Below are positions 42,269 through 50,920 of a DNA stretch of 64,000 bases, piece by piece. A program made the translations under genes and the position numbers. The notes under the pieces are model-generated. The model did not search any database. It was not told the origin of the DNA and saw only the letters and a list, made by a program, of their open reading frames with translations. The DNA is from Gillisella vitis. Its GTDB lineage: Bacteria > Pseudomonadota > Alphaproteobacteria > Rhizobiales > Rhizobiaceae. The stretch spans positions 2,356,001 to 2,420,000 of the forward strand of contig NZ_CP056047.1 of the NCBI RefSeq assembly GCF_021559775.1, given 5' to 3'. Position 1 is the first letter of the stretch; every line of letters starts with the position of its first letter.

Positions 42269-43677
42269 CAGTCCTCCAATACCCATGTATCCTTGGTGCC
42301 GCCGCCCTGGCTGGAATTGACCACCAGCGAGCCCTGCTTCAGGGCCACGCGGGTCAAGCCGCCGGGAATGATCTGCACCTTGTCGGAGACAAGCACATAG
42401 GGACGAAGATCGACATGCCGGGGCGCAATGCCCTTGTTGACCAGAATCGGCACGGTCGAGAGCGACAGGGTCGGCTGGGCAATGTAGTTGCTGGGACGGG
42501 TCTTCAGCTTTTCGGCAAACAGCGCCCGCTCCTTCTTGCTGGCGGTCGGCCCGACCAGCATGCCGTAGCCACCGGAGCCATGCACTTCCTTGACCACCAG
42601 TTCTTCCAGATGCTCCAGCACATAGGCGAGACTGTCGGCCTCCGAACAGCGCCAGGTCGGCACGTTTTCCAGGATCGCCTTGCGGCCCGTGTAGAACTCA
42701 ACGATTTCAGGCATGTAGGAATAGATCGCCTTATCGTCGGAAATACCGGTGCCGGGCGCATTGGCAATGGTGATATTGCCAGCGCGGTAGACGTCCATAA
42801 TACCAGGCACGCCCAGCGCCGAATCCGGGCGGAAGGTCAGCGGATCGAGGAAATCGTCATCGACGCGGCGATAAAGCACGTCGATCGCTTCATAGCCACG
42901 GGTGGTGCGCATCTTCACCTTGCCGTCGATGACGCGCAGGTCCGAGCCTTCCACCAGTTCCACGCCCATCATGTCGGCCAGGAAGGAATGTTCGTAATAG
43001 GCGGAATTGTAGATACCCGGCGTCAGCACAGCCACGCGCGGCTTCCCTTTGCAGCCGGGGGGTGCCAGCGAAGCGAGCGACTGGCGCAGAAGATAGGGAT
43101 AGTCCTCGACCCGCTGCACCTTGTTCAGCTGGAACAGTTCGGGAAACATCTGCATCATGGTTTCGCGGTTTTCCAGCATATAGCTGACACCGGACGGCGT
43201 GCGTGCATTGTCTTCCAGCACGTAAAACTCGCCCTCGCCGGTGCGCACGATGTCGGTCCCGACGATATGGGTATAAACGCCGCCCGGAGGACGGAAGCCG
43301 ATCATTTCCGGCAGGAAGGCGACATTGTTCTCGATCAGCTCGCGGGGGATGCGGCCAGCCTTGATGATTTCCTGCTTATGATAGATGTCATCGAGAAAGG
43401 CATTGAGCGCCAGAACGCGCTGCTCGATACCCTGGGCAAGCTTTCGCCATTCCTGGCCGGAAATGATCCGGGGAATGAGATCGAAGGGGATCAGTTTTTC
43501 CGAGGAGTCCTCGTGACCATACACGGCGAATGTAATGCCGGTCTTTCTGAAGATGGTTTCCGCATCCCGCGATTTTGCGATCAGATGCTTGGGGTCCTGG
43601 CTCGAATACCAGTCGAAATATTTCTGGTACGGTCCACGCGGGCTGCCGTCCGCCGTAATCATTTCATCAAATGCCAA
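42268..43677 (-). CDS. Circularly permuted ATP-grasp type 2 family protein
   Basis: 469 aa from TTG 43677, preceded by GGGGAT spaced 7 nt; a longer frame exists, but this start fits the family N-terminus (AFDEMITADGSPRGPY). Conserved blocks include FIPREL-like RIPRELIENN, VYTHIVGTDIVR, FYVLEDNARTPSGVSYMLENR and the C-terminal LVVNSSQGGGTKDTWVLED. It is a predicted ligase using ATP to join a carboxylate and an amine. It heads the three-gene operon. Confidence 0.93.
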   Translation of the reverse strand: MAFDEMITADGSPRGPYQKYFDWYSSQDPKHLIAKSRDAETIFRKTGITFAVYGHEDSSEKLIPFDLIPRIISGQEWRKLAQGIEQRVLALNAFLDDIYHKQEIIKAGRIPRELIENNVAFLPEMIGFRPPGGVYTHIVGTDIVRTGEGEFYVLEDNARTPSGVSYMLENRETMMQMFPELFQLNKVQRVEDYPYLLRQSLASLAPPGCKGKPRVAVLTPGIYNSAYYEHSFLADMMGVELVEGSDLRVIDGKVKMRTTRGYEAIDVLYRRVDDDFLDPLTFRPDSALGVPGIMDVYRAGNITIANAPGTGISDDKAIYSYMPEIVEFYTGRKAILENVPTWRCSEADSLAYVLEHLEELVVKEVHGSGGYGMLVGPTASKKERALFAEKLKTRPSNYIAQPTLSLSTVPILVNKGIAPRHVDLRPYVLVSDKVQIIPGGLTRVALKQGSLVVNSSQGGGTKDTWVLED

Positions 43678-44359
43678 TGGCGCTATCCCCGTTTGTTTTA
43701 GCCATATGAATACAGTGCCTTTTACAATGCAAGAAGCGTGCTCAATTTGAATGAAATATTTCAATCCGCCAAAATCCTGCGAAAACAGCCAAAAAACTGG
43801 GCGTTCGCCAGAGCTGTGACCAACCTCGCTTCAGGCGCTGGCAACAGCACGCATAAATTCGATGCAACTGCGAGATTTATAAGCAGTCTCTTCAGGTTTC
43901 CCCACAACCATGTCTGAATGTTGAAACCACCGGCAACAGAGAAAACGATAGAGGGACCGGCGCGCTGCCCTCGCCTCAAATCAGGCCTGATGAAAGTCGT
44001 GATGCCGCCCCTTTTCCGGGCTAACGGCTGCTCTATCTTCAGGTCAACAAAAGTTGTCTTGGCGAAAAAGCTGTATACAGACACGATAAGCCATCGCCAC
44101 CAAGCCAGAGAGCCGGACTGCTGATTTGCCATTGTAGATGCACATAATTGTCGTGTTGAACCGATTCCGGTTTGACCGTTTATGCGCTAGCGTCAGGAAT
44201 ATTCGAATCACGACCAATCGTGTTCTGGAAACATCGATACGCTATACCGCGCATGTCGCAAACAGGATGCATTCAGAAACGGTTGTGAAGGTCATAGCCG
44301 CTGCGGAATTTGAAGACTTGCGTAACGGGTCCGGCATATAAAAGACAGGTGCGCATTGC
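43678..44359. other. Intergenic region, no supported gene
   Basis: About 680 bp between the divergent ATP-grasp and hydrolase genes. A 123-codon minus-strand frame (43761-44132) has no recognisable domain or ribosome site and is not called. It probably holds both promoters. Confidence 0.5.
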
Positions 44360-45334
44360 ATGGATGAAAACGGCAGGGGCATAAATGGTATGAAGGAATT
44401 CGGCATGGGATATGACGACGCGTCAGGCAAACAAGCAATACTGACGCGGCGCGGACTGCTTGGCGGCATTGCAGCCACACTGGCCGCACCGTCTTTCGCA
44501 CATGCTTTTGACGTTCCCGCTGAGCCGCGCCTACTGCATCATGACTATATGAAAATGCGCGAGCGCTTTCGCACCCGGCTGCTGCAAAAAGGCCCCGCCC
44601 CCGACAAATATGAGCCCTTGACCGCACCTGCGGGCGCCAACCGGATTTTCTACCGCTCAGGGCGTGGCGGTGAACTGACCCTGGCGGCCTGGGTGTCCAG
44701 CTATAAACGCGAGCGCAAGCTAAAACCCGCCGTGCTGTTCCTGCATGGCGGCAATGCCATGGGCGCTGGCCAGTGGGAGCCGCTGAAAGGCTATGCGGAT
44801 GCCGGCTATGTGGTGATGATGCCCTCCATGCGCGGTGAAAACGGCCAGATGGGGATTTTCTCCGGCTTTTACGACGAAGTGGATGACGTGCTGGCGGCAG
44901 CCGACCGGCTGGCGCATCTGCCCGGTGTAGACCGCGAGCGGGTATTTCTGGCCGGTCACAGCATTGGCGGCACGCTGGCCATGCTGGCCGCGATGAGCAC
45001 CCATCGCTTCCGCGCCAGCGTGCCGATATCAGGCAATCCGAATGCCTTCCGTTTTTTCAATCGCTATCCAGAAGACATTCGCTTTGACGACAGCCGCCCG
45101 CATGAATTCGAGGTGCGCAGTGCCGTCTGCTATGCCCATAGCTTCAAATGCCCGGTGAAACTGCTGCATGCCGAAACCGAAACCAGCTTCGAGGACAATG
45201 CCGCCCTGTTGATAAAGCGTGCCCGGGCCGCCAACGCCATCATCTCGTCGCAAGAGGTGGAAGGCAATCACACCAGCGAAATCCCGCATGCGGTGGAAGC
45301 CAGCATGCAGTTCTTCCATCAGGTCGCGGCGTGA
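44360..45334 (+). CDS. Tat-exported alpha/beta hydrolase
   Basis: 324 aa. A twin-arginine signal (TRRGLLGGIAATLAAPSFAHA, near residues 29-49) precedes an alpha/beta hydrolase of the prolyl oligopeptidase/dienelactone type: oxyanion region LFLHGGNAMG, nucleophile elbow GHSIGG and His in EGNHTSEI near the end. A periplasmic esterase or peptidase is likely; the substrate is unknown. AGGTG spaced 8 nt supports ATG 44360. The long N-region before the RR motif is unusual, and starts at 44390 or 44405 are possible. Confidence 0.85.
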   Translation: MDENGRGINGMKEFGMGYDDASGKQAILTRRGLLGGIAATLAAPSFAHAFDVPAEPRLLHHDYMKMRERFRTRLLQKGPAPDKYEPLTAPAGANRIFYRSGRGGELTLAAWVSSYKRERKLKPAVLFLHGGNAMGAGQWEPLKGYADAGYVVMMPSMRGENGQMGIFSGFYDEVDDVLAAADRLAHLPGVDRERVFLAGHSIGGTLAMLAAMSTHRFRASVPISGNPNAFRFFNRYPEDIRFDDSRPHEFEVRSAVCYAHSFKCPVKLLHAETETSFEDNAALLIKRARAANAIISSQEVEGNHTSEIPHAVEASMQFFHQVAA

Positions 45335-45412
45335 CGCCTGTTGCGCAAGTCTATAGACCGGAGGCGGTGTAAGAGGAAATTGTGCCGCGGGCTCAACCCG
45401 CAACATTCGCCT

Positions 45413-45979
45413 TCACTGAAAGGCGCTCTTGCGTCTAAGTGCGCGATAGAGCGTGGCGCGGCTGATGCCCATGTCGCGGGCCGCTCCCTGGACGGTGACA
45501 GATCCACCATGAATGGCGCCACGCGCCACCTCCACATCCTGCGTCGTCAGTTTGACGGGCCGCCCTATGGCGCTGCCGCGCTGCCGCGCGGCTGACATGC
45601 CCGCCCGCGTTCGCTCGGAAATCAAACTGCGCTCGAACTGTGCCAGCGCGCCCATGATGTGGAAAATCAGAACGCCGCCAGCCGAAGCCGTATCGATACA
45701 TTCGTTGACGGAATAGAGGCCAATTTTCCGCTCTCCAAGTTCCGTGACCATCTCGATCAGATGCGACAAAGAGCGCCCCAATCGGTCAAGGCGCCAGATC
45801 ACCAGCGTATCGCCTGGTTTGAGCGCAGCAAGCGCCTCCATCAAACCCGGCCTTTGCCGCGTGGCGCCGGAGAGCCCCTGATCCGAAAAAATCCTCTCAC
45901 ATCCCACCTGCGCCAACGCCTGGAGTTGAAGATCAAGATTTTGATCACTGGTGGAGACGCGAGCATAACCAATACGCAT
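45413..45979 (-). CDS. Serine recombinase (resolvase/invertase family)
   Basis: 188 aa from ATG 45979. The catalytic N-terminus MRIGYARVSTSDQNLDLQLQAL contains Ser10. The core has SGATRQRPGLMEALAALKPGDTLVIWRLDRLGRS and the E helix IMGALAQFERSLISERTRAGMSAAR. A C-terminal HTH (VQGAARDMGISRATLYRAL) binds the crossover site. It looks complete. No transposase or inverted-repeat ends are visible, so it is an orphan of a mobile element or an invertase without a visible target. Confidence 0.9.
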   Translation of the reverse strand: MRIGYARVSTSDQNLDLQLQALAQVGCERIFSDQGLSGATRQRPGLMEALAALKPGDTLVIWRLDRLGRSLSHLIEMVTELGERKIGLYSVNECIDTASAGGVLIFHIMGALAQFERSLISERTRAGMSAARQRGSAIGRPVKLTTQDVEVARGAIHGGSVTVQGAARDMGISRATLYRALRRKSAFQ

Positions 45980-46316
45980 CAGGCAAAAACACTCATAAAA
46001 GATGATTTTTAAAGTCTCAAAGTTCAGATCAACAATAAGTGTATCATAACGGTTCCCTTTTAAGCACAACTAATGGGCGCGTTCAACACAAAAAACGACC
46101 TTAAGGTGCTCATTTTTGGTGTTTTTTTTCTGGCAAGCAACAGCGGAGAATTGAGCATTACAAGTAGAACGCAAACAATTCTCTATTTAGTTGTATATAA
46201 TGTTAAAATATCCCTGGGTTGTATTTTTTATGTATCGGATTGCAAATGGGAACGCTTTCGAGACGGAGAAAACGTCCGAGAGCATCACATGACCACCAAC
46301 CAAGGATTTAGAAAAT
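45980..46316. other. AT-rich intergenic region between resolvase and unknown gene
   Basis: Strongly AT-rich between divergent genes; candidate site for resolvase binding and for promoters. No coding sequence is supported. Confidence 0.5.
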
Positions 46317-46958
46317 ATGCAATATTCTCTGTCTCTCGAATTCGATACCGATGTTTTGAGCCTGATCAAGGACGCAGGGCAGCGGGTGGCGATTGCCAAG
46401 CCGGTCGGCAATGGCGCTCCAAACGTGATCTGGGTCGATATCGACCCCTTTCAGGTCACAACCATCGAATGGGAAGAAAACTACTGGATCTATGCTTCGA
46501 CCGATAGCGTTGAACATGGCGTTTCTATCAATAAACTGAGCGAAGTATCGCCAGGCCCGGCGCTGGATGGCGGCTATTACGAATTCACCAACAACAACAT
46601 CTTCGGCCCATTCCGGAAAAACAACAGCGCGCTTGCCGTGAACACCGGCACTTTTGCCGCGATCAACAACATGGACTACGACCGCTATTCGTCCCTGACC
46701 TTCGGTCTCGCTCAGGACGCCCTGGTTAACAAGAAGCTGCATGAGCGCAAGCCGATCTCGGCCCAGACCGTGCTTGCCACCCAGTCGATCCGCATGACGC
46801 CCTTCACCTATGTCTATGTCTGGTTGCAGGCCGAGTTCGAAAGCCAGACGATCATCACCGAAATCGCTGGCACCCCAAGCGTCGCCAAGTTCGGCGGCAG
46901 CGTCACCGACATCGCCCTGAAATACGATCCGATCCACGGCATCTTCGGTCAGGTGTGA
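46317..46958 (+). CDS. Hypothetical protein, beta-rich
   Basis: 213 aa with AAGGA about 10 nt upstream. It has no signal peptide or membrane segment. The first 130 residues alternate short hydrophobic strands (VIWVDIDPFQVTTIEW, then YWIYASTD and YYEFTNNNIFGPFRKNNSALAV). Mid and late segments contain SIRMTPFTYVYVWLQAEFESQTIITEIAG. I do not recognise a family. It may form a unit with the small gene at 47155, from which it is separated by two tandem hairpins. Confidence 0.7.
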   Translation: MQYSLSLEFDTDVLSLIKDAGQRVAIAKPVGNGAPNVIWVDIDPFQVTTIEWEENYWIYASTDSVEHGVSINKLSEVSPGPALDGGYYEFTNNNIFGPFRKNNSALAVNTGTFAAINNMDYDRYSSLTFGLAQDALVNKKLHERKPISAQTVLATQSIRMTPFTYVYVWLQAEFESQTIITEIAGTPSVAKFGGSVTDIALKYDPIHGIFGQV

Positions 46959-46961
46959 TCC

Positions 46962-47059
46962 CCGACACGCTGAGCCGCAAAGGCCGCCTTCCCCACCAAG
47001 GCTCTCCTTTGCGGTTGAGCGTCGGCGGTCAGCATCCCCACCCTAGAGTGCTGGCCGCC
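46962..47059 (+). other. Two tandem hairpins between unknown genes
   Basis: Hairpin 1: the arm starting CCGACACGCTGAGCCGC at 46962 pairs with the arm ending GAGCGTCGG at 47025. Hairpin 2: GGCGGTCAGCA (47024-47034) pairs with TGCTGGCCGCC (47049-47059) with one G-U pair. They overlap by two bases and lack T tracts, so they could be mRNA-stabilising or regulatory structures. Confidence 0.55.
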
Positions 47060-47154
47060 GGTTGATCACAATATTCACTGCCCTGCTTCAACGCATGCCG
47101 GAAGCCGCCGGACGCAAGCGTCCGCACTCCGCCACTCATTCCTCAGGAGTCATT

Positions 47155-47397
47155 ATGATCCATGTCCAAAGAGACGAGAGTCTCGCCAATGTCATCGTCA
47201 ATGCCGTTGCAACTGCCGCGCCACCGGCAGCCGTTGCCCTCGAGCCTGACGCAACGGGTATCTCTCCCGAATCCGTCACGATCACGGCCAATGGCTTCAG
47301 GCCGACCACCATCCAAAACCCGCAGGACAATATCTTGTATGTCGTTTCGGCTAATGGGGCAGGCTTGGAAATCACTAATGTCCCAATCGTCGGATAG
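47155..47397 (+). CDS. Small hypothetical protein
   Basis: 80 aa from ATG 47155, with GGAG spaced 6 nt. It is Ala/Pro/Val-rich (VNAVATAAPPAAVALEPDATG), followed by SVTITANGFRPTTI and YVVSANGAGLEITNVPIVG, a short beta pattern. No family is recognised and no signal peptide is visible. It probably associates with the gene at 46317. Confidence 0.6.
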   Translation: MIHVQRDESLANVIVNAVATAAPPAAVALEPDATGISPESVTITANGFRPTTIQNPQDNILYVVSANGAGLEITNVPIVG

Positions 47398-47794
47398 CCG
47401 AGGAGGACCAGCCCGCGCCTGATCCACAGGCGTACGGACGAACCAGTCGCTCATTCGTAGATGTGCCGGCCGAGCAAGGTTCGGCGGTAATAGCCGCCGA
47501 ACCACACAACCCCGCCTGTAACAGAACGACCGTTTGCCATCCACCACCGGTATGCGGAAGAAAGATTGGATCATGCCAATCTGAAAATGCCTTTTTATGA
47601 CCAACGCCGTGCTGACGCTCCATATTTGCGGCGGCTTTCTGCAAACGTCGATCACCCACGCACACACGCCGCCATTTCTATCACCCGAGCAGATAACGGC
47701 CAAGCCCTGCGCCTCATCGCCACATCCTCCCCTCGCCCGTTGCCTCCCGCCGCCAAACCCGGCAAAAGACGTGAGGAATAGTCGAGGGCAGGAC
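47398..47794. other. Intergenic region before truncated haemoglobin gene
   Basis: About 400 bp. The haemoglobin frame extends upstream through it, but that part is Pro/Cys/His-rich without family similarity and is not called. No other feature is seen. Confidence 0.5.
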
Positions 47795-48187
47795 GTGAGC
47801 GACGAAAAGACCATCACACTTTATGAAGCGATCGGCGGCGATGCGACGGTGAAGGCGCTGGTGCATCGCTTTTACCAGTTGATGGACACGCTGCCGGAGG
47901 CGGCGCATTGCCGGGCGATCCATCCGGCTGATCTCACCGAGAGCGAAGAGAAGTTTTACGATTATATCACCGGCTATCTCGGCGGGCCGCCGATTTATAT
48001 GCAAAAGCGCGGCCATCCCATGCTGCGGCGTCGGCATTTTGTGGCGGAGATCGGGCCACAGGAACGGGATGAATGGCTATTGTGCTTCCGCCGCGCCATG
48101 GACGAGACCATTGCCCACGAGAAGCTGCGTGAGATCATCTGGACGCCCATCGAAAAGCTTGCCCATCATATGCAGAACAAGGAATAG
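47795..48187 (+). CDS. Truncated haemoglobin (group II type)
   Basis: 130 aa from GTG 47795 with GAGGG upstream. The 2-on-2 globin pattern is clear: LYEAIGGDATVKALVHRFYQLMD, then YDYITGYLGGPPIYMQKRGHPMLRRRHFVAEIG, where His of RRRHFV is the probable proximal haem ligand, and RRAMDETIAHEKLREIIW. It binds O2 or NO in the cytoplasm. The DUF423 gene starts 4 bp later. Confidence 0.9.
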   Translation: MSDEKTITLYEAIGGDATVKALVHRFYQLMDTLPEAAHCRAIHPADLTESEEKFYDYITGYLGGPPIYMQKRGHPMLRRRHFVAEIGPQERDEWLLCFRRAMDETIAHEKLREIIWTPIEKLAHHMQNKE

Positions 48188-48191
48188 CGCC

Positions 48192-48557
48192 ATGAGCCTG
48201 CGCGCATTGAGACCTCTCCTGCTGGTGTTATCCGGCCTGTTCGGCGCCTGCGGCGTCGGGCTGGCGGCAGCGGCGGCGCATGTGACGGGGGCTGGCAATC
48301 TGCTTGGCCCCGCCTCCTCGATTGCGCTCACCCATGCTCCCGCCTTGCTGGGGCTTTATCTGGCCGGCGACAGGATTCGCACCGCCTCACTGTCAGGCCT
48401 GGTGATCGGCCTCGGCGTGCTGCTGTTTGCCGGTGATCTCGCGGTCAAGCAATGGACCGGCCAGAGCCTGTTTCCCATGGCGGCCCCGACCGGTGGTATT
48501 GCGATGATGGTTGGTTGGGCGCTGCTGGCGCTCGGCGCGTTTTTACCGCGCAGCTGA
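48192..48557 (+). CDS. DUF423 inner-membrane protein
   Basis: 121 aa with four hydrophobic segments (LLLVLSGLFGACGVGLAAAAAH, then ALTHAPALLGLYLAG, LVIGLGVLLFAGDL and IAMMVGWALLALGAFL). This is the DUF423 layout, including the ALTHAPALL block (usually YHA in the family). Function unknown. Just downstream of the truncated haemoglobin gene and probably co-transcribed. Confidence 0.85.
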   Translation: MSLRALRPLLLVLSGLFGACGVGLAAAAAHVTGAGNLLGPASSIALTHAPALLGLYLAGDRIRTASLSGLVIGLGVLLFAGDLAVKQWTGQSLFPMAAPTGGIAMMVGWALLALGAFLPRS

Positions 48558-48836
48558 TCAGCTGCTGCGGCGCGCCGCATTGCGGTGCCATTGCGGCGGC
48601 GGAAAATCGATGACCTCGGCTGAAATCGCTTCTCGCCGCAACCCCTGCGCCAAATACTGGGTGCGCGACACAGGCCGTTCATGCAGGCCCGGCAGCCGGA
48701 TAATGTCAGCCATCGCCGCCTGCCGTTCCCGGCCATCCTGTTGCCGCTCGTAGAGCGCGCCGATCAGCCCTTCCCCCGCCTGGTCGCCAAGCTTGTGCAG
48801 CTCGATCATCAGGGTGCTATCACCACCGTCATGCAT
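48558..48836 (-). CDS. Small hypothetical protein
   Basis: 92 aa, abutting the DUF423 stop tail to tail. It contains MIELHKLGDQAGEGLIGALYERQQ and RRSS at the end. It is probably soluble, with no motif recognised. The gene at 48848 lies just upstream, so the two may form one transcript. Confidence 0.6.
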   Translation of the reverse strand: MHDGGDSTLMIELHKLGDQAGEGLIGALYERQQDGRERQAAMADIIRLPGLHERPVSRTQYLAQGLRREAISAEVIDFPPPQWHRNAARRSS

Positions 48837-48847
48837 AAATCTGTCCC

Positions 48848-49252
48848 TTAATTGCTGTCAGAGCGGTCGTTCAACGTCTGAAGCGCCCGTTCCAGACTGG
48901 ATTTCGAGCCGTTGCGCAGCGGAATGAAGGTCTTGCCAAATTTCTTGCAGCCACTCTTCACCCGCAGACACGCATCATGGCTGATACAGTCGATCGGGCA
49001 GAACACGCAGTCCACCGAAGGCAGCACAGTGTCGATGCGCGAAACAGCTTCCCGCAATCCGCCATCGTGATGGATCAGCTCGGCACCGAAATTCGTGGCT
49101 ATCTGGCGCAGATGCGCCACCTGGCAATCCCGCCCGCCGACATAGAGGAAGCTCTTGATATCTGCCTGGCCGCCTTTGTCATCAACCGGGGCAGCCGTTA
49201 CAGCCCGCTTATCTGTCTGCTTCTTCTTTTTCGGCGCATTGTGTTTTGCCAT
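48848..49252 (-). CDS. DUF2325 domain protein
   Basis: 134 aa from ATG 49252, with AGGAG spaced 7 nt. A Lys-rich N-terminus (AKHNAPKKKKQTDKRA) precedes the DUF2325 domain: FLYVGGRDCQVAHLRQIATNFGAELIHHDGGLREA, then VDCVFCPIDCISHDACLRVK. The conserved Cys and His residues may bind metal. Function is not established. Confidence 0.85.
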   Translation of the reverse strand: MAKHNAPKKKKQTDKRAVTAAPVDDKGGQADIKSFLYVGGRDCQVAHLRQIATNFGAELIHHDGGLREAVSRIDTVLPSVDCVFCPIDCISHDACLRVKSGCKKFGKTFIPLRNGSKSSLERALQTLNDRSDSN

Positions 49253-49541
49253 GGACCGTCTCCTGTGTGTGGCGGCGGCGTCTTGCCATCCTCGTGTCTG
49301 TTGCAACCACCCTACAAAACATGAGTAAAAGAGTAAAGTATATAGTGGAGGATTTTCATCATGTTTTATCACAGGACATGGCGGCCGAGGTTCGGCATCA
49401 AAAACTTGATAAAATCTTTAAATATCAGTTATTTGAACGATTTTCCGCATTGCGGCATATTCCAATTTTTACCGTTTGATAAATTTTTTATCCTGCGTTA
49501 CGATTTTCCCAATCGCTTCGAACAAAAAAGAGGGAACTGCG

Positions 49542-50903
49542 ATGCGAAAACTGGAACCGGGCCTGAAGGCCGGGCGGCTTGACGCTGCCGATTATGTGAA
49601 AAACTTCTCCGACCTGCATCCGCGCCTGGGCGACCATGAAGCGCTTGTCGCCTCTGACCGCTGCTATTTCTGTTATGACGCGCCCTGCATGACGGCCTGT
49701 CCGACCTCAATCGACATTCCGCTGTTCATCCGGCAGATCTCGACCGGCAATCCGACCGGCTCGGCCAAGACGATTTTCGATCAGAACATCCTTGGCGGCA
49801 TGTGCGCCCGCGTCTGTCCCACCGAACAGCTCTGCGAAGAGGCCTGCGTGCGCAACACAGCCGAGGAGCGCCCGGTGGAAATCGGTCGCTTGCAGCGCTA
49901 CGCGACAGATCTGGCCATTGAACATGGCCACCAGTTCTACACAGCCGCCGCCTCAACCGGAAAGACCATTGCCGTGGTCGGTGCCGGTCCAGCCGGTCTG
50001 GCCTGCGCGCATCGGCTTGCCATGCACGGCCATTCCGTCACCATCTATGATACCCACCCCAAGGCAGGCGGGCTGAACGAATATGGCATCGCCGCCTACA
50101 AGACCCCCGATGACTATGCCCAGGCGGAAGTGGATTACATTCTCTCGATCGGCAATATCGATGTGCTGCATGGCCAGATGCTGGGCCGCGACTTTACCCT
50201 CGCCGACCTCAAGGCCAAGTTCGATGCGGTGTTTCTCGGCACCGGCCTTGGCAATGTCAACATGCTGACCATCCCCGGCGCCGATACCAATGGGGTGATG
50301 GATGCGGTGGAGTTCATTGCTCATCTGCGCCAGGCAGACGCCAAGAGCGATGTACCTGTCGGACGCGATGTCGTTGTCATCGGCGGCGGAATGACCGCCA
50401 TCGATGCGGGCGTGCAGGCCAAGCTGCTGGGTGCGGAAAACGTCACCATCTGCTACCGCCGTGGCAAGGAGCATATGAATGCCTCGGATTATGAGCAGGA
50501 TCTTGCCGCCTCCAAGGGCGTGCAGATCCGCCATTGGCTCCAGCCGAAAGAAGTTGACCATCACGGCGGCCATGTCGCCTCGATCAGCTTTGAATATACC
50601 CATCTGGAAAACGGTCTGATGAAGGGCACCGGCCACATCACCGAGATCAAGGCCGACCAGATCCTCGTCGCCATCGGCCAGAAGCTCGACCCGGAAGGCC
50701 AGGACAGCCTTGCCATGCAAGGCGGCAAGATCGCCGTGGATGCAGAAGGGCGCACATCGCTTACCGGTGTCTGGGCGGGCGGTGACTGCGCCTTCGGCGG
50801 CCAGGACCTGACGGTCTCTGCCGTTGCCATGGGCCGCGACGCGGCTGAAAGCATCAACCTGACGCTTGCTGCGGACGCCTCCGGCGTCAGCGCCGTCGCC
50901 TGA
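49542..50903 (+). CDS. preT: NAD-dependent dihydropyrimidine dehydrogenase subunit PreT
   Basis: 453 aa from ATG 49542 (GAGGG upstream). The N-terminal Fe-S binding region has CYFCYDAPCMTACPTSIDIP and GGMCARVCPTEQLCEEACVR. An FAD motif (VVGAGPAGLACAHRLA), an NAD motif (VIGGGMTAIDAG) and a terminal GDCAFGGQDLTVSAVAMG follow. PreT passes electrons from NADH to PreA for reduction of uracil and thymine to dihydropyrimidines. preA starts 17 bp downstream. Confidence 0.95.
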   Translation: MRKLEPGLKAGRLDAADYVKNFSDLHPRLGDHEALVASDRCYFCYDAPCMTACPTSIDIPLFIRQISTGNPTGSAKTIFDQNILGGMCARVCPTEQLCEEACVRNTAEERPVEIGRLQRYATDLAIEHGHQFYTAAASTGKTIAVVGAGPAGLACAHRLAMHGHSVTIYDTHPKAGGLNEYGIAAYKTPDDYAQAEVDYILSIGNIDVLHGQMLGRDFTLADLKAKFDAVFLGTGLGNVNMLTIPGADTNGVMDAVEFIAHLRQADAKSDVPVGRDVVVIGGGMTAIDAGVQAKLLGAENVTICYRRGKEHMNASDYEQDLAASKGVQIRHWLQPKEVDHHGGHVASISFEYTHLENGLMKGTGHITEIKADQILVAIGQKLDPEGQDSLAMQGGKIAVDAEGRTSLTGVWAGGDCAFGGQDLTVSAVAMGRDAAESINLTLAADASGVSAVA

Positions 50904-50920
50904 GCCGGAGGGATTGAACC

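Noticed and set aside
43761..44132. 123-codon minus-strand frame upstream of the ATP-grasp gene
   Set aside because: No domain, no convincing ribosome site, mixed composition; it lies in a gap where promoters are expected.
47597..47794. N-terminal extension of the truncated haemoglobin frame
   Set aside because: The extension is Pro/His/Cys-rich and unlike globins; GTG 47795 with a GAGGG site begins exactly at the globin domain.
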